From positions 93,307 through 157,306 of the forward strand of contig JAGYKS010000021.1 in the NCBI GenBank assembly GCA_018401565.1: DNA of 64,000 nucleotides, given 5' to 3'. Positions 35,461 through 45,643 of this stretch are shown here, in pieces (position 1 is the stretch's first letter; the number at the start of each line of letters is the position of its first letter). This DNA is from Acidimicrobiales bacterium (lineage in GTDB: Bacteria; Actinomycetota; Acidimicrobiia; Acidimicrobiales; Acidimicrobilacustridaceae). The notes below the pieces were generated by a model. The model searched no databases and was not told where the DNA came from. It worked only from the letters and a program-made list of their open reading frames with translations. Made by a program: the position numbers and the translations under genes.

Positions 35461-37704
35461 ATGATCGCCAAACCGAACCAGCACGACAGCGCGCGTTCCC
35501 GACACCACCGACGCCTGAGGCTGGTCGGGGCGGCGGCGATGGCGATGGCGGTCCTGGCATCGACTGGGTGCTCGTCACCCGAGGCGAGCGACAGCGCCGG
35601 TGCTGAAGGAGGCAACGAACGTGTGGCCATTCCCGTGTCGGCAGCAACCGCCGACGACGAGGGCCTTCGAACCCGACGCACGTCTGACAACGGCGACCTC
35701 ACCGTGGAGACCACATCAAGCCGGGCGTGGATGGTGACTGGAGGCGATGTTCTGGTCACGGTGTCGGGGCCTGCCGCTGGCGACGCCACCATCACCGTCA
35801 ACGACCGCGACGTGTCCGATGAGTTCTCCACCCTCACCGGTCCTGAGCCGTCACGTCGGGCGCTGGTGTCGGGACTGGTCGTCGGCGACAACACCCTGCG
35901 CGCCACTGCGGGCGACGCCGTCGTGGAACTCACCGTTGTGGACCACAGTGTTGCTGGCCCGATCTTGTCGGGACCTCACCTCGAACCGTGGGTCTGTGAG
36001 ACCCAGGAGGCGGGTCTGGGACCCGCCAGCGATGCCAACTGCACCGTGGAACCGGTCGTCACCTGGTCCTACGTCACCTCCGCCGGAGCCGTCGTCGCAC
36101 TCGACGCCGGAGACCCGGTCCCCGCCGACGCCTCCACCGTGGAGGTGGGAGGAACCACGTGGCCCATGGTGATCCGCACCGAGCGCGGAGTGATCAACCG
36201 AGGCATCTATTCCATCTGGACCCTCGACCCCGGGGCGCTCGACTTCCCACCCGAACTGCTCGATGCCGGTGAGTCCCCCACGTGGCAGGCCGGTGCGTTC
36301 AACGGTCGACTGGTGTACCGGTTCGGCGGTGGGTGCGGAACCCAGTTCAACCAGGGCGCGTCATTCGATGCACTTGGGGGCGGTCCCGACCTGGGATTGC
36401 TGCGGCAGGGTTACGCCGTGGCCACCAACACCCTCACTACGTTCCAGACCGCCTGCAACTCCGTGCTGTCGGCCGAGACCATGATGATGACCCGCGAACA
36501 TTTCGTGAAGGCGTACGCCGTACCCGAGTTCACGATCGGTGACGGAGGCTCGGGCGGGGCGATCCAGCAGCTGTCCATCGCCAGCAGCTACCCCGGAGCG
36601 CTCGACGGCATTTCAGCCAGCCTGCCGTTTCCCGATGCGCTGTCGCTGGCACCGGGGGTCACCGACTGCGGTCTGCTGCTCAACTACTACGCCACCTCCG
36701 CTGGCTCGACACTCGACGAGAATCAGCGACGTGCAGTGTCGGGGCATGCCACCAGTGCCACCTGTGAGAGCTGGGCCAACCTGTTCCTCTCCGCAGTGGA
36801 CCCATCGGTGGGATGCGGCCCACAACTCACCGACCAGGTCTACAACGCCGACACCAACCCCACCGGTGTGCGCTGCACGCTGCAGGACATCAACGTCAAT
36901 GTGCTTGGTCGCGATCCGTCCACGGGGTTTGCTTCACGACCGCTCGACAATGTCGGAGTCCAGTACGGGCTTGGGGCACTCAATGACGGTGCCATCACCA
37001 TGGACCAGTTCCTGGATCTCAACGCCAACATCGGCAGTTACGACATCGACGGCGGCATCATCGACGGTCGCTCCGCCGCAACCCCGGAGTCGCTGGCCAC
37101 GCTGTACGCCGCCGGCGCGATCGCTGACGGTGACAGCCTTGGTGACGTTCCCATCATCCTGCGCAACGTGTACCTCGATCCCATCGGCGACATCCACTCA
37201 CGGGTGTGGGCATTTTCTGTCCGTGAACGGCTGCGTCGCGATGGAGTCGACGGCGGCAACCTGCTGTTGTGGACCAGTCCGGGAACCGGAGGCATCGGGG
37301 CCCTGGTCGGCAGCATCACCGGCGAGATCGACGGGGCCTCGGCCTCGGTGGAACTCATCGATGCGTGGCTGACCGCCGGCTCACGCCCAGCCGAGGCGGT
37401 CAACGAGTGCGTACTCCCCGATGGCACCGAACTGACCGGCGGGTGGGAGCTCTACGACGAGCCCGGGCCTTGCGTCGACGCCTACCCGGTGGCCTCAGAC
37501 CCCCGTTTCGTGGCTGGACAGAACCTGCGTGCCGACACGTTGGCCTGCACCCGCAAGCCGGTTGATGTCGCCGACTACACCGTGACTCCCACCGCCGAAC
37601 AGCGACAGCGGCTCGACACCATCTTCGCTGCGGGAGTGTGCGACTGGACCCAACCCGGCATCGGGCAACAGCAACCAGCCGGCACCTGGTTGACCTTCGG
37701 CTGA
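35461..37704 (+). CDS. Secreted DUF6351 lipoprotein
   Basis: About 747 residues. The signal (AAAMAMAVLASTGC) has lipobox ASTGC. An N-terminal beta domain (DGLTV-like strands up to residue ~150) precedes the DUF6351 body, whose start is GPILSGPHLEPWVCETQEAG with paired Cys. An alpha/beta-hydrolase look is supported by GDGGSGGAIQQLSIASSYPG, a GxSxG-like nucleophile region. The family is large and secreted, related to tannase/feruloyl-esterase folds, with no known substrate. ATG 35461 is preferred over TTG 35458, given the GGGGGGACC site. Confidence 0.78.
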   Translation: MIAKPNQHDSARSRHHRRLRLVGAAAMAMAVLASTGCSSPEASDSAGAEGGNERVAIPVSAATADDEGLRTRRTSDNGDLTVETTSSRAWMVTGGDVLVTVSGPAAGDATITVNDRDVSDEFSTLTGPEPSRRALVSGLVVGDNTLRATAGDAVVELTVVDHSVAGPILSGPHLEPWVCETQEAGLGPASDANCTVEPVVTWSYVTSAGAVVALDAGDPVPADASTVEVGGTTWPMVIRTERGVINRGIYSIWTLDPGALDFPPELLDAGESPTWQAGAFNGRLVYRFGGGCGTQFNQGASFDALGGGPDLGLLRQGYAVATNTLTTFQTACNSVLSAETMMMTREHFVKAYAVPEFTIGDGGSGGAIQQLSIASSYPGALDGISASLPFPDALSLAPGVTDCGLLLNYYATSAGSTLDENQRRAVSGHATSATCESWANLFLSAVDPSVGCGPQLTDQVYNADTNPTGVRCTLQDINVNVLGRDPSTGFASRPLDNVGVQYGLGALNDGAITMDQFLDLNANIGSYDIDGGIIDGRSAATPESLATLYAAGAIADGDSLGDVPIILRNVYLDPIGDIHSRVWAFSVRERLRRDGVDGGNLLLWTSPGTGGIGALVGSITGEIDGASASVELIDAWLTAGSRPAEAVNECVLPDGTELTGGWELYDEPGPCVDAYPVASDPRFVAGQNLRADTLACTRKPVDVADYTVTPTAEQRQRLDTIFAAGVCDWTQPGIGQQQPAGTWLTFG

Positions 37705-37720
37705 CCGACCACGACTCGGG

Positions 37721-38791
37721 CTAGGCCAGGGACATCGGCAGTCGCACCTGAACGACCGTGCCCCCACCGGGGGCGGCGTCCATGGTGAGGGTGCCCCCAG
37801 CCCGACGGGCACGCTCATTCATCAGGCGCAACCCAAAACCCCAGGGGTTGGCGCAACCCTTGCCGTCGTCGACGACCGTCAGTTCCAGTACCCCGTTGCC
37901 GATCGCCACCTGCACCGCACACGAGGTGGCCTCGGCATGGGCGATGACGTTCGAAAGCGCCTCCTGGGCAATGGCCAACACCACCTCACCAACCACGGGG
38001 TCGACCATGCCGAACTCCGGGTCGATTGAGGACGACATCGACATTCCCAGACCCTCGATTGATTCCACCAGATGATCCAGAGCCACCTCGGCGCCCAACT
38101 CGTCGAGCAACGGCGGACGCAACGCGCCACACACTCCGTGCATCACTCCCACCAGCTCGTGTTGCAGGCCGAGGAGCTCATCGAGTTCGTCACGGCATTG
38201 CCCGGGCACGAGGTCATTGGCGGCCAGCGCGGCAGTGCGCTGGATGAGCAGGTGGAACCGCTGACTGAACTCGTCATGGATCTGAGCCGAGATGCGCCGG
38301 GCCTCGTCCCGACGGACCTCGTCGAGCCGGCCGGCGAGGTCACGCATCTCAGCCAACTCAGCCAGCGAACGCTCCAGCTGGTCACTGGCCTCGCGCGAAA
38401 TCCCGACTATCGCAACCGTGTTGCCGTCGGCGTCAACCACCGGCGCGTTGACAACGTGGATGCCGATGAGCGTCCCGTCGCGTCTGCGGGCCTCGAAGGA
38501 CCCACTCCAGTGCCGACCGCGACGCAGGCGATCCATGATGGCCTCGGCGGTGTCCTAGGTGACCGGGCCGACGGTGAGGTCGGCGATGGAGGTCCCCACT
38601 GCTTCGGAAGCCGTCCAGCCGTAGACCACCTCGGCGAAGTGATTCCAGTGGGTGACGGTGCCCTCGAGGTCAGTGACGATCACCGCCACGGTCCACGGCA
38701 GTTCAGCCTCCACCAGGATGGACATCATGCTGGGATCGACGACGAAGGGCTTGTTGGCGGGGAGCAGCAGGCTGGGGTCGTCGGTGCTCAT
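37721..38791 (-). CDS. PAS sensor histidine kinase, NarL type, with in-frame TAG at 38555-38557
   Basis: From ATG 38791 a PAS domain begins (TVAVIVTDLEGTVTHWNHFA) and runs to SIADLTVGPVT, where an in-frame TAG stands. The same frame resumes at once as DTAEAIMDRLRRGRHWSGSF, the rest of the PAS fold. The HisKA_3 phospho-acceptor is His in RRISAQIHDEFSQRFHLLI, and the HATPase has EALSNVIAHAEATS (N-box) and DDGKGCANPWGFGLRLMNE (G-box). One C-to-T change (CAG to TAG) would explain the stop. It is downstream of the response regulator with an 7-bp gap. Confidence 0.78.
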
Positions 38792-38798
38792 GGTCGGG

Positions 38799-39449
38799 TC
38801 ACACGGCGTCGAGTTCGATGAGGCCGTGACGGGCAGCGTAGGCGGTGATCTCGGCGTTGGTCCGAAGGCCCAACTTGGCCAGAATCCTCGACCGGTAGGT
38901 CGAAACCGTCTTGGGACTGAGGAACATCGCTGCCGCGATGTCCTTGACACTTTGGCCCCGGGCCAACGACTCCATCACGGTGAACTCACGCGAAGACAGC
39001 GTTTCGTAGTTGTTGGCAACGCCCGACCCTGACGCCAGCCGTGACACCACATCGGTCAGGAGTTCCGGGTCGATGTAGCGCCGCCCGAGGGCAACCTGCT
39101 GCACAGCGGCGGTGAAATCCGACCCAGGCCGAAACTTTGAGATGAACCCCAACGCTCCAGCCCGAACACACCGCACCGCCACCTCGGCGCTGGCGTTGGC
39201 CGAGCACACCAGCACCACGACGTCTGGCCAGTCGGTGTGGAGGATGCGGAGGAGTTCGAGACCGCTGGTACCGGGCATGACGAGGTCCACAGTGCACACG
39301 TCCACACCAGACCCACCGGCCAGATGGGCGAGCAGGGCGTCGCCGGACGCACACACGGCGACGACGTCGAACCCCGGTATCTGCTCAACGAGTCGATGCA
39401 GCCCGTCGGACACGAGTTCATGGTCATCAACAATCACGACCCTGGTCAT
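38799..39449 (-). CDS. NarL/LuxR-family response regulator
   Basis: About 216 residues. The receiver domain opens RVVIVDDHELVSDGLHRLVE with the acidic pair, and the phospho-Asp is in VDLVMPGTSGLELL. The C-terminal LuxR HTH is LSSREFTVMESLARGQS then VKDIAAAMFLSPKTVSTYRS. It binds DNA when phosphorylated by the partner kinase and would control promoters not seen here. ATG 39449 follows GGAGCGGG; a TTG sits one codon upstream. It is transcribed before the kinase gene. Divergent from the 39912 gene across a 460-bp gap. Confidence 0.88.
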   Translation of the reverse strand: MTRVVIVDDHELVSDGLHRLVEQIPGFDVVAVCASGDALLAHLAGGSGVDVCTVDLVMPGTSGLELLRILHTDWPDVVVLVCSANASAEVAVRCVRAGALGFISKFRPGSDFTAAVQQVALGRRYIDPELLTDVVSRLASGSGVANNYETLSSREFTVMESLARGQSVKDIAAAMFLSPKTVSTYRSRILAKLGLRTNAEITAYAARHGLIELDAV

Positions 39450-39911
39450 CAACCCGCTCCCATCCCCCGATTACCTCGGCTGGGTGTGCGCAACGCACCC
39501 GGCGTGAACGTCACCTGATGTGAAAATAGTACAGGTACTGCTCGGGCGGCGCCCTCTCGGGTGGGGTAAAAAAACCCCTCATCACGGCACTGGGGTCACC
39601 TACAGGGGTCCGGCAGGCGGAAAGATCGGGGGTGTCATGGGGACCAACGCGAGCAGGCCCCCATGACACCAAACCCGCATCCAGCCTGACTGCCCACGGT
39701 GATGACAGCGGGGCGCCGAAGCAAGGACAGGCGGGCCCAGAGCAACGGTCAGAAAGGACGTGTCGGCATTGTTGGGCACGCAAGGTTCCAGAGCAATCAG
39801 CGTCTGCCGCTACCCGGTGTAGGCGAAGGACTACACCACCAGCCCCACACCGACGGAGTGAGCCGGAGGATGACCCCACTTCGGTCTGCTCCCCCGATAG
39901 GGTCGCCAACC
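39450..39911. promoter_or_regulatory. 460-bp divergent gap with two hairpins
   Basis: Two inverted repeats are visible. GGGGT and ACCCC frame six As at 39563-39578. A perfect 12-bp pair, GGTGTCATGGGG and CCCCATGACACC (39631-39642 and 39659-39670), has a 16-base loop. From 39690 to 39860 the DNA is G+C-rich with GAAA and GCACGCAAGG runs that look structured, but no known riboswitch could be confirmed. It lies upstream of both the regulator gene and the small membrane protein. Confidence 0.5.
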
Positions 39912-40199
39912 ATGGGATGTTGTGCGGGAACCATCGTGTTTGCCGGGGCGCCGAGGCTGGCGCTGTTCGTGCTGTGGCTGGTCACCGACAGGCTGTCGAT
40001 CGCCTTCGACTCGTTTTGGCCCGGGCTGGCTGGATTTGTTCTGCTGCCCTACACCACCGTGTTGTACGTGCTCGCCTACGCCCCCGGCCCCGGAGTCACC
40101 GGGATTGGCTGGGCGTTCGTGGTGCTCGGAGTGCTGCTCGACCTCAGCAGCTACAGCAGCGGCGCCTACAGCCAGCGCAACGTCAACCGCCCGGCCTGA
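39912..40199 (+). CDS. Small membrane protein, unknown family
   Basis: 95 residues. Three hydrophobic stretches are seen: LALFVLWLVTDRLSIAF, WPGLAGFVLLPYTTVLYVLA and GWAFVVLGVLLDLSSYS. The N-terminus has a Cys pair (MGCCAG) and the C-terminus a polar tail. This pattern (YTTVLYVLAYAPGPG) recurs in small Acidimicrobiia/actinobacterial membrane proteins, but I cannot name the family. ATG 39912 gives the best fit; longer in-frame starts add no hydrophobic sequence. Confidence 0.65.
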   Translation: MGCCAGTIVFAGAPRLALFVLWLVTDRLSIAFDSFWPGLAGFVLLPYTTVLYVLAYAPGPGVTGIGWAFVVLGVLLDLSSYSSGAYSQRNVNRPA

Positions 40200-40251
40200 G
40201 GTCGGCAGCGCCGTGGCGCCCGTGTCGGGTGCGGCGCAATCAACCCAACGG

Positions 40252-40852
40252 TCAGTGCTCACCACGACGAAGCAGGGCCCACACCGCCGGTGTGAGCGAA
40301 GCGGCGAGTACCAGCTTGATCATGTCGCCCACGATGAACGGTAGCCAGACCGTAGGTGAAGGCATCGGCGCCGTCACCTGAGTAGAACGGCACGTTCAGG
40401 GTCCACGCCAACCACGACACACCGGTGGCGTAGATGATTGCGGTACCGGCCAGCATGGCGGTGAACGACGTGAGCAGCGACCGGTCCTGACCACGCTCAG
40501 CCAGCCGCCCGACCAATGCCGCAGCCAGGACGAACCCGACGAAGTAGCCGAACGTGGAACCGGTTGCGGCAGCCCAGCCACCGTCACCCGATGCGAAAAA
40601 CGGCAGACCTGCCGCACCCAGCATCCAGTAGAGGGCCTGGCTCAGCACAGCCCGCTTGGCACCGAGGGTGGCACCGATGAGAAGGACGGCCAGCGTCTGG
40701 CCGGTGACGGGCACCGGGGTGAAGCCCAGCGGGATACTGACCTGAGCCGCAGCAGCAGTGAGCAGTATGCCTCCTGTCACCAGGGCAGCGTCACGCCACC
40801 GCACGGCGGGGAGGTTGTCAGCGAGGGTGAGGGGCGGAGTCACGGTCGTCAT
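40252..40852 (-). CDS. bioY: Biotin transporter BioY (frame break near 40347)
   Basis: About 200 residues; six hydrophobic segments. The BioY signature is AAAAQVSIPLGFTPVPVTGQ followed by TLAVLLIGATLGAKRAVLSQ, then LYWMLGAAGLPFFASG and GSTFGYFVGFVLAAALVG. BioY is the substrate-binding (S) subunit of ECF-type biotin uptake; no BioM or BioN is in the window, so it may use a shared energizer or act alone. The frame breaks near 40347; the true end is then PFIVGDMIKLVLAASLTPAV and RRGEH with TGA at 40252. ATG 40852 is preferred. No biotin-operator is visible upstream. Confidence 0.85.
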
Positions 40853-40986
40853 GGCCGACACCATACGACGCCCAGCGTCCCCGGCTGAAAATCCGGAGGG
40901 TCGTCGTTGCCGACGCCGCCCCAGCGTGCACCCCAGCGTGCGCCCTCGGAGTGCGCGCCCAAAGGGCGTTCCGAAGTGCGCCCGCG

Positions 40987-43075
40987 TCAGCCCGCGTCAG
41001 TGTCGGCCTGTGTTGGCGTCGGCCCTGCGTTGGCGCGATCGCCACCAGTGTCGGCACCAAGGACCTCGATGAGCTCGTTGGCGATGGCAGCCGCAGCCCG
41101 ACGCTCGCCGGCGGCCTCGGCGGGATCGGGGCAGCCCCTGGTGGCGAACTCTGGATCGGTACAGAAGTGAATGCCGTCAACGAAACGCACACCCACCCTG
41201 CCGTTTTCGTCACAGCCGGGCTCTTTCGAGTCCACGCACGGCATGCGCCACAGGTAGGTGCCGACGGTGTCTCGCAGGAACACCCCTGCGTCCGCCACCG
41301 TGACGTTCGCCGGATCGGCCGCTGCCAGCATGCGGTAGTGCTCCACCTCGAGCTGGGCTCCGGAGTTGAACTCCTCGCGTCCACCAACAGGCGATGCAAC
41401 CGTGGGTACCGAGCATCACGTGGGTTCCGTTGGCCACCCACATCGCAACCAGTTGATCAACCGTGCGGTGCCAAAGACCACCGCAACGGTCGTCGTAGGC
41501 CACGAAGGCAAAAAGGATGGCGACCTCGGGCACCGCAGCGGGGTCGCTGGCCTGGGCGGTGATGTCGTCGGCCGCTGAGCACAACAGGAACCCGGGCTTG
41601 CTGACCGACACCAGATCCACACCACGCCGCTCCAGCAGTTCGCTCAGGCAGGGCAACACCTCACCGGCCAGTGAGTTGCCAACCAGCTGGACCGTCACCT
41701 GCCCACCGGAGTTCACCGGATCCGGTGCGGAGGTGTCATCGCAACGCACGGCCGACGCGTAGCGGGCGGTGACCTCGGCAGCACCCACCCCGGTGGTGAG
41801 GTCAGCGGGAGCCTCGGCGATGGACGGGAACGCCATGACCGGAACCAGCAAGGCGATGGCCACCCCGGTGACCGCCACCGGCGCCAACCACACCCGGGAT
41901 CGTCCGGCCAGCCGCAGCCCGTTGCGGCGAATGGGTTGCTCCACCAGGTAGTAGCTCGCCAGTGAGGCACCCAGCGTCACTGCGCTGCGGAGCAGGAACA
42001 ACGCCACACCATCCACACCGGTGTTTTCCTCGGTGAGCCACACCGAGATCGGCCAGTGCCACAGATACACGCCGTAGGAGATGAGTCCCAAAGCGACCAG
42101 CGGTCGCACCGACAGCACGCTGGCCACCGGGTTGCGACCGGGTTGGGCTGCGGCCACCAACAGCACCACCAACGCCACGGCCACCACCACATAGCCGCCC
42201 TGGTAGAGCCGGACGTCGCTGGTGGTCAACACGACGGTGGCCACCACGAGCCCGGCAAGCGACGCCAAACCACCAACGGCCATGAGCGGTCGCAACCTGG
42301 GGCTGACGGTCGGTGTGCCGGCAGTGAGGGCACCAACAATGGCCCCGCCCAGGATCATGAACACCCGGGTGTCGGTGCCGTAATAGATGCGGTCCAGATC
42401 GACCCCGATGCGCTCGGCAACAACCATCCATATCGCTGACGCCACCGCCAGCACGGCGCTGATTCCGGCCAGCAGGTGCCGTTGGGTCAGACCCGGCCAA
42501 CGCCTGGCCAATGGCCGCCCCGCCAGCGACCCGGCGCCTAGAGCCACCAGCGGCCACAGCAGGTAGAACTGCTCCTCGATGGCCAGGGACCACATGTGGC
42601 GCAACGGACTCACCGCCGTCACCACGAACTCCATCACGTAGGACTGCCCGGCGAAAATGAACCGCCAGTTGGCCACGTAAAACAGCGAGGCCAAGCCGTC
42701 GAGACCCAGTTGGTGCATCTCGGGACGGCTGGCGGTGAACATCCCCACCAGCCCGACAGCAACCAGCACCACCAGCAGCGCCGGGAGCAGGCGCCGCGCC
42801 CTGCGAATCCAGAAGTTCCCCAACGCGATGCGCCCGCTGGACCCCCACTCGGCCACGAGCAGGCTGGTGATGAGGAACCCGCTCAGGACGAAGAACAGAT
42901 CCACGCCCAGGAACCCGCCCGGAGCGTCCTCGGGCAGAAAGTGCGACAGCACGACCAGCAGCACGGCGAACCCGCGCAGACCATCGAGTGCCCGCAGGTG
43001 GGCGAAGCGACCGGTGGACGCGGGGGCAGAGACCCCGGACCCATCACCCTTGTGTTCGGTACCCGTTGCCGTCAT
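40987..43075 (-). CDS. Acyltransferase 3 with SGNH C-terminal domain (frame break near 41375)
   Basis: From ATG 43075 the acyltransferase 3 domain opens with RALDGLRGFAVLLVVLSHF, then GGFLGVDLFFVLSGFLITS, and has some ten helices. The catalytic His is in the first helix region. The C-terminal SGNH-like domain starts at VTVQLVGNSLAGEVLPCL (nucleophile Ser in a GNS variant). It breaks frame after VANGTHVMLG near 41375 and finishes in another as VEHYRMLAAADPANVTVADA through RFVDGIHFCTDPEF, with the DxxH pair. Such OafA-type enzymes O-acetylate surface polysaccharides. Length after repair is about 695 residues. Confidence 0.82.
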
Positions 43076-43335
43076 CGGCACACCTGCCCACAAACCCTCG
43101 ATCTGGCCCTACCACTGGCGTCTGCATTCCGTCTGGTCCACACGACCGCAAACAGTGCCCAGCGACAGTGCCGGGTACCGATTGGTCTGACGAAGCTTGG
43201 TGGCCCAACGCCATGCAAACGACGACACAACGTAATCCGGCAAACAGTATGGGCCTCGAACCCACAAGAAACCCACCCCGTCGCATCCGCCCGACGTGAC
43301 CACCGTTGGCATCCCGGGTCCGGTCGGGTACCCCG

Positions 43336-44276
43336 ATGGGGCGAGTACCCTTGGGCGTCGTGGTCGCTCCGCCCCGAATCGAACCCACCGGGCAGCAACG
43401 CACCGGCAACCGCCACGCTGCCCGATCCGCTGAAGTGGTGCGTTGGCCCGCCATTGATCGCACCGGTGTGGTGGACGCCGTGGTCACCACACGTCACGGT
43501 GGGGTGTCGCACGGGGAGTACTCCAGTCTGAACCTGGGCCTGCATGTGGGCGACGACCCACGCCATGTGGTGACCAACAGGCGATTGGCCGCCGCCGCCG
43601 TGGGGCTGGAACTCGAAGATCTTGTGTTCTGCCGCCAGTCGCACGGCGCCGCCGTTGCCGTGGTGGGCACCCACGACCGTGGTCGGGGCACGCTCAGCGA
43701 CGGCGACGCAATCGGGTCCACCGATGCCCTGGTCACCACCGAACCGGGTGTGGGCCTGGTGGTGATGGTGGCCGACTGCGCCCCCATTGTGATGGTGGAC
43801 CCAACGGCTCGGGTCCTCGCCTGTGTCCACGCCGGGTGGCGGGGAACAGTGGCTGGGGTCACCTCAGCAGCCATTGCGTGCATGGTGGACCACGGTGCCG
43901 ACGTGTCACGGCTGGTGGTGGGCATCGGGCCGGCGGTGGCTGCCCATCGCTACCAGGTCGGTGACGACGTCAAGGATGCGGTCACCGCCGCCTTCGGGGC
44001 CCGCTCGGCCAGCCTCGTACCCCCCGACGGCACCGGCCGCTGGACGTTCGACGTGGCGGCCGCCAACCGCATGGCATTGACCGATGCCGGTGTTGAGCCG
44101 GGCAACATCCACGACACTGGCTTCAACGACACCGCCCCGCAGGAGGCGGCGCGACACCGACGCGACAGCACACCGACGGCCGCGGCGACACCGACAGCCA
44201 CGGGCCCGACTTCTTCAGTGACCGCGCCGCCCGGCCGTGTGGCAGGTTCGCCGTCATCGCCCGGCTGGTGGGTTGA
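43336..44276 (+). CDS. pgeF: Peptidoglycan editing factor / YfiH-family protein (frame break near 44185)
   Basis: YfiH-type fold. TTRHGGVSHGEYSSLNLGLH is the opening, SHGAAV the first His, VVMVADCAPIVMVDP the metal Cys, and CVHAGWRGTVAGV the HAGWRG block. PgeF in E. coli removes L-Ser wrongly joined to UDP-MurNAc; the family also shows laccase-like and nucleoside-cleaving activity. Near 44185 the frame breaks; true coding ends DSHGPDFFSDRAARPCGRF to TGA at 44274. The start is uncertain (ATG 43336, TTG 43351 or GTG 43360). The next gene starts at 44273, on this stop codon. Confidence 0.85.
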
Positions 44277-45643
44277 CCACCGTGGCCTTCAACCCCGACA
44301 CCGTCACCAGCTTCCGGTATTGCGGCGTGGACATCGACGCCGCCGCCGGCACCGTGGTGTGTCACTACGCACTCGACGACCTCACGTTTGACGAACACAT
44401 CAGCGTGCACGCCCCCAATCGCACCGGTGCGGCCGATCCCGCAGCGTTCGCTGCTGCCGCCCGGCTGGTGTACCTGCTGGCCGGAGTGTCGTACTACAAG
44501 GCTGCCGCACCCCCGGTGATTGAGGTCGACACTGCCCTCACCACCGCCGAACGGACGCTGCTGGAGGCGTTCTACCTCGACGGCCTTGGCGAATACGCCT
44601 TCCGAAACGGTCTCGACCTCTCCACGGTGCGCATCGATGCCGCCCACCGCCCGTCAACTGACACAACCGCGGAACCCCCAGCCGGCAACCGACCCCTGAT
44701 CCCGTTTGGCGGGGGCATCGACTCCATCGTCACGGTGCAAGGTGTGCGCCACGCCCAGCCCGATGCCGACATCGCCCTGTTTGTCATGTCCCGAGCCGGC
44801 GATCGCTTCGACGCCATCGAGTCGGCCGCCGCCGTGACCGGACTACCCATCGTGCGAGGCGAGCGACGCATCGATGACCAGATCCTCCGGTCGGCTGAGC
44901 TGGGATTTCGCAACGGGCATGTGCCGGTCACCGGGGTGCTGTCGGCGGTGGCGTTGTTGGCAGCGGCGTTCGATGGCCGAGACACCGTGGTCATGTCCAA
45001 CGAGTGGTCGGCGTCGTTGGGCAACCTCACCCATTTGGGACGCGAGGTCAACCACCAGTGGTCCAAGAGCCTCAGCTTCGAAAACCTGCTGCGGACCGTG
45101 CTTGATGGGACACCCGACCTCGACACGAACTACTACTCGTGGCTGCGGTGCTTCAGTGAGTTGTGGGTGGCCAGGCGGTTCGCCACCATGACCCAGTTCC
45201 ACCCGGTGTTCCGCAGCTGCAACCGGTCGTTTCACCTCGATCGTGCCGTGCGCATGGACCGGTGGTGTGGCACCTGCGACAAGTGCTGTTTCATCGACCT
45301 GATCCTGGCCCCGTTCATGGCCGCCACCGACCTGGCCGCCGTGTTCGATGGGGCTGAGCCACTGGACAACCCCGAACTGACCGACACCTTCGCTGCCCTT
45401 GCCGGCCTGTCTGACGACGCCAAGCCGTTCGAGTGCGTCGGAGACGTGGACGAATGTCGGGTGGCGGTGCTGCTGGCGTCGGCACGACCCGACCGATCCG
45501 CCAACCATCTCCTTGGCGCACTGGCGGCCAGGACGTCGGCCGTGGTGCCCGGCGAGGTCACCCGATACGCCGCCGAACTGTTGCAGCCGCTGGGAACCCA
45601 CAACATCCCCGATCATCATGCTCCCGACGACCTGCTGGGCTGA
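44273..45643 (+). CDS. murL: UDP-MurNAc-L-Ala-L-Glu epimerase MurL
   Basis: About 456 residues. MurL inverts the terminal L-Glu of UDP-MurNAc-L-Ala-L-Glu to D-Glu using ATP. The domain opens with FRYCGVDIDAAAGTVVCHYA, has a PP-loop-like ATP site (NRPLIPFGGGIDSIVTVQG), and ends with the Cys cluster DRWCGTCDKCCFIDLILAPF, both diagnostic of the family. SWLRCFSELWVARRFATMTQ lies between. The start is TTG 44273 (overlapping the pgeF stop, TTGA) or GTG 44282. It overlaps murD2 by 26 bases. Together they replace MurI (glutamate racemase) plus ordinary MurD. Confidence 0.88.
   Translation: MTTVAFNPDTVTSFRYCGVDIDAAAGTVVCHYALDDLTFDEHISVHAPNRTGAADPAAFAAAARLVYLLAGVSYYKAAAPPVIEVDTALTTAERTLLEAFYLDGLGEYAFRNGLDLSTVRIDAAHRPSTDTTAEPPAGNRPLIPFGGGIDSIVTVQGVRHAQPDADIALFVMSRAGDRFDAIESAAAVTGLPIVRGERRIDDQILRSAELGFRNGHVPVTGVLSAVALLAAAFDGRDTVVMSNEWSASLGNLTHLGREVNHQWSKSLSFENLLRTVLDGTPDLDTNYYSWLRCFSELWVARRFATMTQFHPVFRSCNRSFHLDRAVRMDRWCGTCDKCCFIDLILAPFMAATDLAAVFDGAEPLDNPELTDTFAALAGLSDDAKPFECVGDVDECRVAVLLASARPDRSANHLLGALAARTSAVVPGEVTRYAAELLQPLGTHNIPDHHAPDDLLG

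Noticed and set aside
38555-38557. TAG read as pyrrolysine or by programmed readthrough
   Set aside because: No pyl genes or downstream structure are seen; CAG to TAG change is simpler.
39690-39860. Possible riboswitch (GAAA, GCACGCAAGG and similar pieces)
   Set aside because: It resembles parts of the c-di-GMP and glycine types only loosely; the full consensus could not be laid out. Left as a structured-looking gap.
43250-43264. A T-arm-like segment (GTGGG-TTCGAGG-CCCAT on the minus strand), as in a tRNA
   Set aside because: No matching acceptor stem, anticodon arm or CCA region lies around it.
706-44276. Large-scale pseudogene decay or programmed frameshifting
   Set aside because: Breaks lie in many unrelated genes, often at G/C runs, and both halves keep conserved motifs; no slippery-site plus pseudoknot pattern is seen.
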